Below are positions 7,288 through 15,829 of a stretch of 64,000 nucleotides of DNA, in pieces. Under the pieces are notes generated by a model, which saw only the letters and a program-made list of their open reading frames with translations, made no database searches and was not told the DNA's origin. The DNA is from Candidatus Aminicenantota bacterium (lineage in GTDB: Bacteria; Acidobacteriota; Aminicenantia; Aminicenantales; UBA4085). The stretch covers positions 8,514 to 72,513 of the forward strand of contig PLMN01000007.1 in assembly GCA_003141555.1 (NCBI GenBank). The letters run 5' to 3'. A program made the translations under genes and the position numbers. Each line of letters starts with the position of its first letter. Within the stretch, counting starts at the first letter, position 1.

Positions 7288-7331
7288 AGAAAAAAGAAAT
7301 AATCGTGCTCGAAGGACAGAAGACGACCGCC

Positions 7332-9398
7332 ATGGACCCCCAAGACCGCCTCGCCGAACTGAGCATCGCCACCATCCGCACCCTGGTTATGGACGCCGTC
7401 CAGGCGGCGAATTCGGGCCACCCCGGCGCGGCAATGGCCCTCGCCCCGGTGGCTTACACCCTCTGGCAGGATGTCCTGCGCTACGACCCCGCCGACCCGC
7501 TTTGGCCCAACCGCGATCGATTCGTCCTCTCGGCCGGCCACGCTTCGATGCTGCTCTACGCGCTCCTCCACCTCACGGGGGTCAAAGCCGCCGACATGAC
7601 GTACGACACGATCGGCGGCCCGGCGGTCTCGCTCGAGGAGATCAAGCGCTTCCGCCAGCTCGGCAGCCGCACGCCCGGCCACCCCGAATACCGTTGGACC
7701 TCGGGCGTCGAGACGACGACCGGGCCGCTCGGCCAGGGGTTCGGGAACAGCGTCGGGATGGCGATCGCCGGCCGCTGGCTGGCCGCCCATTTCAACCGGC
7801 CGGGCTTCGAGCTGTTCAGCTACCGCGTCTACGCCATCGGCGGCGACGGCTGCATGATGGAGGGGATCACGGCCGAGGCCGCCTCGCTCGCCGGGCACCT
7901 GAAGCTCTCGAACCTGTGCTGGCTCTATGACAGCAATCGGATCACGATCGAGGGCAAAACCGACCTCGCCTTCAGCGAGGACGTGGGCGCCCGCTTCGCG
8001 GCCTACGGCTGGAACGTGTTGCGCGTGACCGACGCCAACGACCGGGACCGCATCGCCGAGGCCTTAAAGGCGTTCCGGGAGACGGCGGACCGACCGACCC
8101 TGATCGTCGTCGACAGCCACATCGCCTACGGGGCCCCGCACAAGCAGGACTCCGAAACCGCCCACGGCGAGCCGCTGGGCGAAGAGGAAATCCGGCTGAC
8201 GAAGAGGGCCTACGGCTGGCCGGAGGAGGCGAAGTTCGAGGTGCCCGCCGAAGTCCGGGCCCATTTCGCCGAGGGGATCGGGAGCCGCGGCCGCGCCCTG
8301 CGGACGGCCTGGCGATCCGAGTTCGACCGCTACCGCGAGCACTTCCCCGAGCTCGCGGACCACATCGTCCGGATGCAGAACCGGCGCCTGCCCGAGGGCT
8401 GGGACAAGGACCTGCCGGCCTTCCCGCCGGACGAGAAGGGCCAGGCCACCCGGGTCAGCTCGGGGACCGTGCTCAACGCCATTGCCAAGAACATTCCGTG
8501 GCTCATGGGCGGCGCGGCCGACCTCGCGCCCTCGACCAAGACGCGGCTGACGTTTGCCGGCGCGGGCGATTTCGAGGCCGGCAGCCCCGGCGGCCGCAAC
8601 TTCCATTTCGGCGTCCGCGAGCACGCCATGACCGCGATCCTCAACGGCCTGTCGCTCTCGAAGATCCGGCCCTACGGCTCGGGCTTCCTGATCTTCAGCG
8701 ATTATGCCCGGCCGGCCATCCGCCTGGGAGCGATGATGGAGCTGCCGGTCATCCTCATTTTCACCCACGATTCGATCGGCGTCGGCGAGGACGGCCCCAC
8801 CCACCAGCCCGTCGAGCAGATGGTCTCGCTCCGGACCGTCCCCGGCCTCATCGTCCTCCGTCCGGCCGACGCCAACGAGGTGGTCGAGGCCTGGAGGGTG
8901 ATCATGCAGTTCCGCCGCCGGCCGGTGGCCCTCATTTTGAGCCGCCAGAACCTGCCGACGCTCGACCGGACGAAATACGCGCCGGCGGCCGGCCTGGCCA
9001 AGGGCGCCTACGTCCTCGCCGACCCGTCCGACGGCCGGCCGGACATCATCCTCATCGGGACGGGCAGCGAGGTGGCGCTCTGCCTCAAGGCCGCCCAGGC
9101 CCTGGACAAGGAAGGCGTCAGGGCGCGCGTCGTCAGCATGCCGTCCTGGGAGCTATTCGAACAGCAGGAGCCCGACTACAGGGATGCGATCCTCCCGCCG
9201 GACCTCAAGGCCCGCGTCTCGGTGGAGCAGGGCGTGACCTTGGGCTGGGACCGCTACGTCGGCCCCGAGGGGCGGGCCATCGGGATGACGACGTTCGGCG
9301 CCTCCGCTCCTTATCAGGACGTGCAGCGAAAATTCGGGTTCACCGTCGAGAACGTGGTCGGAACCGCCAGGGACGTGCTGGCCGGCGGGCGGCGCTGA
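7332..9398 (+). CDS. tkt: Transketolase
   Basis: A 688-residue thiamine-diphosphate enzyme of the non-oxidative pentose phosphate pathway. The N-terminal half contains the ThDP motif GDGCMMEGITAEAASLAGHL ending in ...YDSN, and the entry motif NSGHPGAA. The middle carries FGVREHAM and GEDGPTHQPVEQ; the C-terminal domain contains GTGSEVALC and SMPSWELFE. I prefer the ATG at 7332 (MDPQDRL) with GAAGGA upstream; an in-frame GTG at 7305 is possible. Phosphoglucose isomerase follows after 31 bases, forming a sugar-phosphate operon. Confidence 0.95.
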   Translation: MDPQDRLAELSIATIRTLVMDAVQAANSGHPGAAMALAPVAYTLWQDVLRYDPADPLWPNRDRFVLSAGHASMLLYALLHLTGVKAADMTYDTIGGPAVSLEEIKRFRQLGSRTPGHPEYRWTSGVETTTGPLGQGFGNSVGMAIAGRWLAAHFNRPGFELFSYRVYAIGGDGCMMEGITAEAASLAGHLKLSNLCWLYDSNRITIEGKTDLAFSEDVGARFAAYGWNVLRVTDANDRDRIAEALKAFRETADRPTLIVVDSHIAYGAPHKQDSETAHGEPLGEEEIRLTKRAYGWPEEAKFEVPAEVRAHFAEGIGSRGRALRTAWRSEFDRYREHFPELADHIVRMQNRRLPEGWDKDLPAFPPDEKGQATRVSSGTVLNAIAKNIPWLMGGAADLAPSTKTRLTFAGAGDFEAGSPGGRNFHFGVREHAMTAILNGLSLSKIRPYGSGFLIFSDYARPAIRLGAMMELPVILIFTHDSIGVGEDGPTHQPVEQMVSLRTVPGLIVLRPADANEVVEAWRVIMQFRRRPVALILSRQNLPTLDRTKYAPAAGLAKGAYVLADPSDGRPDIILIGTGSEVALCLKAAQALDKEGVRARVVSMPSWELFEQQEPDYRDAILPPDLKARVSVEQGVTLGWDRYVGPEGRAIGMTTFGASAPYQDVQRKFGFTVENVVGTARDVLAGGRR

Positions 9399-9429
9399 CC
9401 CCGGCCCGGACCGCCCGCGGGGGGATTTC

Positions 9430-11169
9430 ATGATCTCAAGCCAGGATCCGCGAAGCCCCCTTCGATCCGCCCGGACCGATAAATACCGGCTCGGCGCCCA
9501 TCGCCCCGCGGTCGAGAAGCGGCTCGCCGATTGGGACGGGGCGCGCTTCGGACGGCGGCTCTGGGCGGGGGATCCGTCGCTCTGGGTGACGGGCTTAGCC
9601 GCGGAAATCTCCGACCGGCTGGGCTGGCTGCGCTTGCCCGAAGTCATGGCCGGGCGGCTCGCCGCGTTCCGCGCCTTTGCCGAGGAAGTCCGGGCCGAAG
9701 GGATCGACCGCGTCGTCCTTCTCGGGATGGGCGGATCGAGTCTGGCCCCCGAGCTCTTTCAAAGGACGCTGGGCAACGCACCCGGCTATCCCCGGATCTT
9801 CGTTCTTGACAGCACCCACCCCGCGGCCGTGGCCGCGATCGAGCGGGCGATCGACATCCGCTGGACGCTCTTCGTCGTCTCGAGCAAGTCCGGGACGACC
9901 ATCGAGCCGCTGTCGTTCTTCCGCTATTTTTGGGAGAAGGCCGGGCGCATCGACGAGCGCCCCGGCCGCCGGTTTGCCGCAATCTCCGATCCTGGAACGC
10001 CGCTCCAGGCGCTGGCTCGGGAGCGCGGCTTCCGGCGCGCGTTCGAGGCGCTCCCCGATGTCGGCGGCCGCTTTTCGGCGTTGACCGATTTCGGCCTCGT
10101 CCCGGCGGCGCTCATCGGCGCGGATATCGGCGCCCTGCTCGCGGCCGCCCGCGAAGCCGCGGCGGCTGACGGTCCTGATGTCCCCGCGGCCCAATCCCCG
10201 GCCCTGCGGCTGGGGGCGGCCCTGGGCGAGCTCGCCCTGGCCGGGGCGGACAAGCTGACGATCCGGACGACGGCCGGGCTGGCGAGCTTCCCCGACTGGC
10301 TCGAGCAGCTGATCGCCGAAAGCACGGGCAAGGACGGGAAAGGGATCGTGCCGATCGCGGGCGAGCCCGCGGGCCCCGCCGCCCGGACCTCGCTCGACCG
10401 GGCCTTTGTCTTTCTCGCCCTCGCGGGCGATAACGCCCGGGCGCTCGATAACGAGGCCCTCGCCCTGGAAGCCGACGGGCGTCCGGTGATCCGCATTCGG
10501 CTCGAAGGCCTGGGGGCGCTCGGCCAAGAAATCTTCCACTGGGAGCTGGCCGTCGCGGCTGCATGCTCCGCGCTCGGCGTTCACCCATTCAACCAGCCCG
10601 ACGTCGAGCTGGCCAAGGACCTTGCCCGCCGGGCAATGGCCGCCCGGGCGAAGGGCGCTCCGGCCGGCGCCGACGCCGCGCCCGGCGTCATGGCGAGCGA
10701 CGGCCCCGCCCTCCCCGAGGCCGTTGCCGCCTGGTTGGGTGGTTGCCGCGAGCACGATTACGTTTCCCTCCAGGCCTATCTCGGTCCCGGCGCTGACGTC
10801 GATCAGGGACTCGACCTCGTCCGGGAGCGGCTGCTCGCGGCGACCGGCCGGCCCGTGACCCTCGGCCGCGGCCCGCGCTTCCTCCACTCCACCGGCCAGC
10901 TCCACAAGGGCGGACCGGACGAAGCCCTCGTCCTCCAGCTCGTGGACACGCCCGCCCTCGAACTCCCCGTGCCCGAGACGGAGTTTGACTTCGGGACGCT
11001 CGTCCGCGCCCAGGCCGACGGCGATCTCCAGGCGCTCCGGCGTTGCGGCCGCCGCGTTCTGCGGGTCGACCTCGGCGGCAACGCCCCCGGAGGGCTCGCC
11101 CGCCTGGCCGCCGCCGTCGGCAGAGCGTACCTCCCCGGTCCGCGCCTTGACACCTCGGGCCGGACGTGA
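9430..11169 (+). CDS. pgi: Glucose-6-phosphate isomerase (type found in transaldolase-isomerase fusions)
   Basis: A 579-residue enzyme that interconverts glucose-6-phosphate and fructose-6-phosphate. GMGGSSLAPELF and SSKSGTTIEPLSFF are the first SIS-domain motifs; ESTGKDGKGI and HPFNQPDVELAK lie in the second. The extra C-terminal domain (about 440-579, with HDYVSLQAYLGP and GRGPRFLHSTGQLHKGGP) is the one seen in the isomerase half of bifunctional transaldolase/isomerase proteins. Here it is free-standing: no transaldolase domain precedes it, although transketolase is the neighbour 31 bases upstream. The start lies behind GGGGG at a normal distance. Confidence 0.9.
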   Translation: MISSQDPRSPLRSARTDKYRLGAHRPAVEKRLADWDGARFGRRLWAGDPSLWVTGLAAEISDRLGWLRLPEVMAGRLAAFRAFAEEVRAEGIDRVVLLGMGGSSLAPELFQRTLGNAPGYPRIFVLDSTHPAAVAAIERAIDIRWTLFVVSSKSGTTIEPLSFFRYFWEKAGRIDERPGRRFAAISDPGTPLQALARERGFRRAFEALPDVGGRFSALTDFGLVPAALIGADIGALLAAAREAAAADGPDVPAAQSPALRLGAALGELALAGADKLTIRTTAGLASFPDWLEQLIAESTGKDGKGIVPIAGEPAGPAARTSLDRAFVFLALAGDNARALDNEALALEADGRPVIRIRLEGLGALGQEIFHWELAVAAACSALGVHPFNQPDVELAKDLARRAMAARAKGAPAGADAAPGVMASDGPALPEAVAAWLGGCREHDYVSLQAYLGPGADVDQGLDLVRERLLAATGRPVTLGRGPRFLHSTGQLHKGGPDEALVLQLVDTPALELPVPETEFDFGTLVRAQADGDLQALRRCGRRVLRVDLGGNAPGGLARLAAAVGRAYLPGPRLDTSGRT

Positions 11170-11176
11170 TATTAAG

Positions 11177-11205
11177 TAGACGTCTATCGACTATCCTCCT
11201 AGAAT
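11177..11205 (+). promoter_or_regulatory. Promoter and palindromic operator of the MarR efflux operon
   Basis: TAGACG (11177-11182) and TAGAAT (11200-11205) are spaced by 17 bases. The -35 is embedded in the perfect 10-bp palindrome TAGACGTCTA (11177-11186), which is a good candidate site for the MarR protein encoded immediately downstream. An AAGGTG ribosome binding site precedes the ATG at 11224. Confidence 0.5.
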
Positions 11206-11223
11206 TTCGAAGGTGCAAACCCC

Positions 11224-11676
11224 ATGACGGCCGTAAAGACGATTGATCACACTCTCCTGGGCGAGCTCGTCCGCACCCACAAGTCCCTCCGCCAGCGGGG
11301 CGACCGCGAGCTCGGCCGGATCGGCCTGCGCGTCGGGCAGGACCTCGTCCTCTTCCGTCTCGCGGAAGGCGCCCTCTCCCAGGCCCAGCTCGCCGAGCGG
11401 CTCCGCGTGGAGCCGGCCACGGCCAGTATCATGGTCGGGCGCCTGGCGAAGGCGGGGCTCGTCGCGCGCCGGTCCGACCCGTCCGACGCCCGGGTGACAA
11501 AGATCCGCCTGACGCCGAAAGGCCGCGCCCTGGAAACGCCCGTCCTGCGCGTCTGGGCCGCCCTGGAGAAGGGCCTGGCGGCCGGGCTATCGGCCGCGGA
11601 GGTCCGCGCCCTGAAATCCCTGTTGGCCAAGGTCCGACAGAATCTGGAATCGAGGAGACCGAACGATGCCGAATGA
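11224..11676 (+). CDS. MarR-family transcriptional regulator
   Basis: A 150-residue dimeric winged-helix regulator. The DNA-binding core runs from LSQAQLAERLRVEPATASIMVGRLAKAGLV to the wing RRSDPSDARVTKIRLTPKGR, followed by the C-terminal dimerisation helix. It overlaps the membrane fusion protein gene by 11 bases and precedes efflux genes on the same strand, the usual layout for local ligand-released repression. The promoter upstream has a palindrome overlapping the -35. The ligand is unknown. Confidence 0.9.
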   Translation: MTAVKTIDHTLLGELVRTHKSLRQRGDRELGRIGLRVGQDLVLFRLAEGALSQAQLAERLRVEPATASIMVGRLAKAGLVARRSDPSDARVTKIRLTPKGRALETPVLRVWAALEKGLAAGLSAAEVRALKSLLAKVRQNLESRRPNDAE

Positions 11677-12697
11677 ACGTCCCACGCCCCCGCCGTCCGA
11701 TAGCGTCCCGCCCCAGGCCGGGGCCGCCGGGCCGAAGCCTGGGGGCAACGGCGCCGCCGGGAACGGCGACGAACGGATCGACGACGTACCGATCTACCGC
11801 AAGAAGCGCGTCATCATCCCCTTCGTCCTGCTCATCGCCGCCGTGGCTTTCGGGGGATGGTATTGGTACACGAAGCTCAAGGACTATGTCTCGACCGACG
11901 ACGCCTTCCTCGATGCCGACCGGGTCGCGATCAGCGCCAAGGTCCTCGGCCGCATCGTCAAGCTTTCGGCCGACGAAGGCAGCGCGGTGAAGAAGGGCGA
12001 CCTGCTCGTCCAGCTCGACGAGACCGACCTCCGGGCCCAGGTCGAACAGGCCCGCTCGGCGCTGGCTCTTGCCCAGGACAGCCTGCCCCTGTCCAAGGTC
12101 GTGGTCGCCCGCGCGACGGACGACTTCGCCCGGGCCGAGACGCAGTTCAAGGCGGCGATCGTCACCAAAGAGCAGTACGTCCACGCCCAGGAGGCGCTCG
12201 ACGCCGCCCGGGCCGAATTCGCCGTCGCCCAATCCCGGATCGCGCTCGCCCGAACCCAGTTGGCCGTCGTCGAGACCCAGCTTCTGAACATGACCCTGAG
12301 CGCCCCCTTCGACGGCGTCGTGGCCAAGCGCTGGTTGATGGAGGGCGACGTCGTCCAGCCCGGCCAGGCGGTGTTCACGATCTACGATACCGGCCGCATC
12401 TGGGTGACGGCCTACCTCGAGGAAACCAAGCTCGCCGCGCTGAAGATCGGCGAAACGGTCGAGGTCGCGGTCGACGCCTATCCGGACCGGCGGTTCGCCG
12501 GCCGGATCACGAGCATCGGCGACTACGCCGCCTCCCAGTTCTCCCTGATCCCGCCCAACAACGCCTCCGGCAATTTCACCAAGATCACTCAGCGCGTCCC
12601 GGTGAAGATCTTCTTCGACGGCCTGACGGCCGGCGCGCGCAAGGACTTCCCGCTGCGGCCGGGCATGTCCGTCGAGATCCGCATCAAGGTCCGGTAA
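11666..12697 (+). CDS. EmrA/HlyD-type membrane fusion protein
   Basis: A 343-residue periplasmic adaptor. A short Pro/Gly-rich cytoplasmic leader is followed by one transmembrane helix (about residues 49-68). After that come STDDAFLDADRVAISAKVLGRI (barrel-sandwich hybrid start), an alpha-hairpin, and MTLSAPFDGVVAKRWLMEGDVV closing the lipoyl domain. The beta-barrel contains GRIWVTAYLEETKLA and ends with RPGMSVEIRIKVR. It joins the inner-membrane pump to TolC, whose genes follow. It overlaps marR by 11 bases and ends three bases before the MFS gene. Confidence 0.92.
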   Translation: MPNERPTPPPSDSVPPQAGAAGPKPGGNGAAGNGDERIDDVPIYRKKRVIIPFVLLIAAVAFGGWYWYTKLKDYVSTDDAFLDADRVAISAKVLGRIVKLSADEGSAVKKGDLLVQLDETDLRAQVEQARSALALAQDSLPLSKVVVARATDDFARAETQFKAAIVTKEQYVHAQEALDAARAEFAVAQSRIALARTQLAVVETQLLNMTLSAPFDGVVAKRWLMEGDVVQPGQAVFTIYDTGRIWVTAYLEETKLAALKIGETVEVAVDAYPDRRFAGRITSIGDYAASQFSLIPPNNASGNFTKITQRVPVKIFFDGLTAGARKDFPLRPGMSVEIRIKVR

Positions 12698-12700
12698 TCG

Positions 12701-14323
12701 ATGATCGCCGGCATCGCCCGCTCGATGCGGCGCCAGGCGATCGGCCAGATCCGATCCCTGCACCACGAGCACGAGTTCTACCGCTGGTGGGTCCTGATAA
12801 ACGTCATGATCGGGACGTTCATGGCGGTCCTCGATTCGACCATCGTCAACGTCGCCCTGCCCAAGGTCATGGGCGTCTTCGGCGTCACGCTCGACCGCGT
12901 GGAATGGGTCGTGACGGCCTACATGCTGGTCTTCGCCGTCATGCTGCCCACGTCGGGCTGGGTGGCCGACCACCTGGGCTACAAGCGGACGTACCTCCTG
13001 GCCCTCAGCCTCTTCACCGCGGGCTCGCTCCTCTGCTCCCTGTCCTGGAACCTGAACAGCCTGATCGCCTTCCGCGTCATCCAGGGGGCCGGGGCAGGCT
13101 TCCTCATGCCGGTCGGCATGGCCATCGTCACCCGCGAGTTTCCCATCGAGCAGCGAGGGCTGGCCCTCGGCTTCTGGGCCATCGCCTCCGCGGCCTCGGT
13201 CTCGCTCGGCCCGATGGTCGGCGGCTACCTGGTCGACCATTTCGCCTGGCACACGATCTTCGACGTGAACATCCCCGTCGGGATCGTCGGGATCGCGGCC
13301 ACGGTCCTGATCCAGCGCGAGTACCGGTCCGAGCGGATTCGGGCGTTCGACGTCGTCGGGTTCGTTTCCGTGGCCGTCTTCCTGAGCACCCTCCTGCTCG
13401 CCCTGACCAACGGCAACGCCGCCTGGAACACGGGCGGCTGGACGTCGAGCTACATCCTGACCTGCTTCGCCCTCTCGGCCGTCGCCCTGGTCGTCTTCCT
13501 CATCACGGAGTTCACGGTCAAGCATCCCCTGATCGACCTAAGCCTGTTCAAGGGCCGCAACTTCAGCCTCGCGAACCTGGCCCTGTTCATCTTCGGCCTG
13601 GGGATGTTCGGCAGCACCTTCCTCCTGCCGCTCTACCTCCAGAATTCGCTCGGCTACACGGCCTTCCAGGCCGGCCTCCTGTTCCTCCCCATGGGAATCC
13701 TGCAGGGCGGCATTGCGCCCGTCGCCGGCTTCCTCTCCGACCGGCTGAACCCCAAGATCCCGGGGTTCCTCGGCATCGCCCTGATGGCCTCGAGCTTCTA
13801 CCTGAACCACACCCTGTCGCTGTACACCGAGCAGAACTACATCACCCTGACGCTCATTCTGCGCGGGATCGGGATGGGCCTGCTCTTCACGCCGCTGAAC
13901 ACGCTCGCCCTGGCCGAGATCCCGCGCGAGCGGATGGCCCAGGCGTCGGGCATGTTCAACGTCATCCGCCAGGTCGGCGGCAGCTTCGGCGTGGCCATGT
14001 TCGGGACGCTGATGACCCGCCGAGTACTATTCCACACGGCGGTCTACGGCGGGGCCATCGACCCCGGCTCCCCCGTGTTCAAGGCGACGCTCGGCAGGCT
14101 CCAGGCGTTTGCCGGCCACGTCGCCGGCGGCACGGCCGCCGAGGCGGCGGCCCGGGCCAAGTCCCTGGCCTTCAGTCACGTGAGCATGCAGGCCGTCGTG
14201 TCGGCCATCGGGGACGATTTCCTGCTCGCCTCCGGAATCACGTTCGCCTGCATCATTTTTCTGTTGCTGCTGCGGAGCCCCAAGCTGAAGCGCCGGTCCG
14301 GCGGCGCCTCGGCCCTGGAATGA
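12701..14323 (+). CDS. DHA2-family MFS drug exporter (EmrB/QacA-like)
   Basis: A 540-residue, 14-helix major facilitator pump. The helix-1 signature AVLDSTIVNVALP and the motif GWVADHLGYKRTYLL (loop 2-3) are typical of DHA2 drug:proton antiporters. RVIQGAGAGFLMPVGMAIV corresponds to the antiporter motif in helix 5. It is flanked by a membrane fusion protein and a TolC-type channel, so it is the inner-membrane part of a tripartite efflux system. A 25-residue cytoplasmic N-terminus precedes the first helix. Substrate unknown. Confidence 0.93.
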   Translation: MIAGIARSMRRQAIGQIRSLHHEHEFYRWWVLINVMIGTFMAVLDSTIVNVALPKVMGVFGVTLDRVEWVVTAYMLVFAVMLPTSGWVADHLGYKRTYLLALSLFTAGSLLCSLSWNLNSLIAFRVIQGAGAGFLMPVGMAIVTREFPIEQRGLALGFWAIASAASVSLGPMVGGYLVDHFAWHTIFDVNIPVGIVGIAATVLIQREYRSERIRAFDVVGFVSVAVFLSTLLLALTNGNAAWNTGGWTSSYILTCFALSAVALVVFLITEFTVKHPLIDLSLFKGRNFSLANLALFIFGLGMFGSTFLLPLYLQNSLGYTAFQAGLLFLPMGILQGGIAPVAGFLSDRLNPKIPGFLGIALMASSFYLNHTLSLYTEQNYITLTLILRGIGMGLLFTPLNTLALAEIPRERMAQASGMFNVIRQVGGSFGVAMFGTLMTRRVLFHTAVYGGAIDPGSPVFKATLGRLQAFAGHVAGGTAAEAAARAKSLAFSHVSMQAVVSAIGDDFLLASGITFACIIFLLLLRSPKLKRRSGGASALE

Positions 14324-14340
14324 AATCCATCGAAAGGTGA

Positions 14341-15693
14341 ATGAGGATGAGACACGTTCTCCCCACGGTTCTGATAATCGGCCTTCTGAGCCCGGCCTTC
14401 GCCGCCGTCCAGGCCGCTCCGTCCGAAACCCTGACGGTCGACGACGTCGTCCGCCTGGTCCTGGCCCGCAATTCCTCGCTGAAGGAAGTCGAGGACGCCG
14501 TCGAGGTCTTCAGGGCCAAAGTCGACGAAAGCCGGGCGGCGCTGCTCCCCGGTATCCGGGGCGAGGCGTCCTACGCCCGGATCGACCCCCTTCAATCGCT
14601 CACCGTCCCGGGCATGGGCACGCTCTCCCTCTACCCGGAGAACAACTACGACATCCACACGAGCCTGCACCAGATGCTCTATGACGGGAAGAAAACCCGG
14701 ACCGCGATCGATCTCGCCGGCGCCGAGGTCGAGGGCGCCGTGGACCGCGGGGAGATCCTGAAGCGCGATCTGGAGTTCCAGGCCGCCCAGTTCTTCTACG
14801 CCATCCTCTTCCTCCAGGAGAGCATCCGCGTCCAGAACGACCACCTGAAGACGCTCGACGACCACCTGGCCATCGCCCGCAAGAAGCTCGAGATCGGCAC
14901 GGCTATCGAGCTCGAGGTGCTGAACACGCAGGTCCGCATCGCCGCGGTCCGCAACCAGGTCACCGACCTCGAGAATGCTCTCCAGAAGCAGGAGGTCGCC
15001 CTGCGCCGGCTGGCCGGGATCGAGGGCTCGGCGCCGCTCCGGCTCCAGGGCGAGTTCACCCGTCAATCGATCGGCCTCGACGCCGACGTCCTCATTAGCG
15101 GCGCGCTGGAGAAGAGGCCGGAAGGCAAGGCCCTCCAGACCTTGAAGCGGGCGGCCGAGATCCAGGCCCAGCTGGCCGGCCTCCGGGCCATGCCCGTCGT
15201 GAGCTTCAATCTGGTCGTGGGGGCCAAGAACGGCTACATCCCCGACCTCAATCCCCTCAAGCTGAACTTCGTCGCCGCGCTCCAGGCCGACGTCCCCATT
15301 TTCGAGGGGAACCTGACGAAGTCGCTGAAGGCGGAGGCGGCCGCGAACCTGAAGACGGTCGAGGACCGGCGGAAAGAGCTCGAAGACCTTGTCCGGTCCG
15401 ACGTGGAGCAGGCGATCTCCGACGTGACGGCGAGCGAGCGGAAGCTCGAAACCGTGGAAGTCAACATCGGGCAGGCCCGGAAGGCCCTGGAATTCGCCAA
15501 AGCCCGCTACGAAGCGGGGACGCTCACCAACCTCGAGGTGCTCGATACCGAGGAAGCCCGCTCGGACGCGGAGTTCATGCGGCTCCAGGCCCTCTACAAG
15601 CTCGTCGTGAGCCGGCTTTCCCTCCGGCGGGCGGCGGGAGACCGGGCCGCGGGCCCTTCTCCGGAAAAAGGGGACACAGAACCCCGACGGTGA
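14341..15693 (+). CDS. TolC-family outer-membrane efflux channel
   Basis: A 450-residue protein with a signal peptide (residues 1-25) and the duplicated coiled-coil/beta-hairpin architecture of outer-membrane efflux channels. Examples are the LVLARNSSLKEVEDAVEVFRAKVDESRAA-type repeats (quoted in part) and AKARYEAGTLTNLEVLDTEEA near residue 390. It completes the MarR/EmrA/EmrB-type operon, 17 bases after the pump. The last ten or so codons (PEKGDTEPRR) and the TGA stop are encoded inside a 65-bp inverted-repeat element, so the native C-terminus has probably been replaced by element sequence. Confidence 0.9.
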   Translation: MRMRHVLPTVLIIGLLSPAFAAVQAAPSETLTVDDVVRLVLARNSSLKEVEDAVEVFRAKVDESRAALLPGIRGEASYARIDPLQSLTVPGMGTLSLYPENNYDIHTSLHQMLYDGKKTRTAIDLAGAEVEGAVDRGEILKRDLEFQAAQFFYAILFLQESIRVQNDHLKTLDDHLAIARKKLEIGTAIELEVLNTQVRIAAVRNQVTDLENALQKQEVALRRLAGIEGSAPLRLQGEFTRQSIGLDADVLISGALEKRPEGKALQTLKRAAEIQAQLAGLRAMPVVSFNLVVGAKNGYIPDLNPLKLNFVAALQADVPIFEGNLTKSLKAEAAANLKTVEDRRKELEDLVRSDVEQAISDVTASERKLETVEVNIGQARKALEFAKARYEAGTLTNLEVLDTEEARSDAEFMRLQALYKLVVSRLSLRRAAGDRAAGPSPEKGDTEPRR

Positions 15694-15730
15694 CCTGCTA
15701 AGAGTTGGCAGGCGTTCTGTGTCCCCTTTT
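15666..15730. repeat. 65-bp inverted-repeat element (GGGGACACAGAAC family), copy 2
   Basis: Perfect 17-bp arms, AAAAGGGGACACAGAAC (15666-15682) and GTTCTGTGTCCCCTTTT (15714-15730), enclose 31 bases. It is the opposite-orientation counterpart of the element at 7150-7215. It overlaps the last codons of the TolC gene and provides its stop codon. Transcribed, it would make a stable hairpin ending in UUUU, so it may also act as a terminator. Confidence 0.8.
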
Positions 15731-15746
15731 CTAGAACCCGGCCCGG

Positions 15747-15775
15747 TTGAAAAAGCGACGCCCGAAGATTACAAT
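15747..15775 (+). promoter_or_regulatory. Promoter of the first DUF5916-type gene
   Basis: TTGAAA (15747-15752) and TACAAT (15770-15775) are 17 bases apart. The expected start is near 15782, and a GGAAAGG-like ribosome binding site precedes the ATG at 15830. It sits just downstream of the inverted-repeat element, so this gene is independent of the efflux operon. Confidence 0.5.
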
Positions 15776-15829
15776 ACCCGCTCTTTTCGGAGATTCCCGG
15801 GCCGTCTCGGCAACCCCGGAAAGGCGATC

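Noticed and set aside
11429-13525. 698-codon antisense frame over the MarR-EmrA-EmrB genes
   Set aside because: Its product is an Asp/Gly/Arg-rich string typical of reversed GC-rich coding DNA, with no domain and no ribosome binding site.
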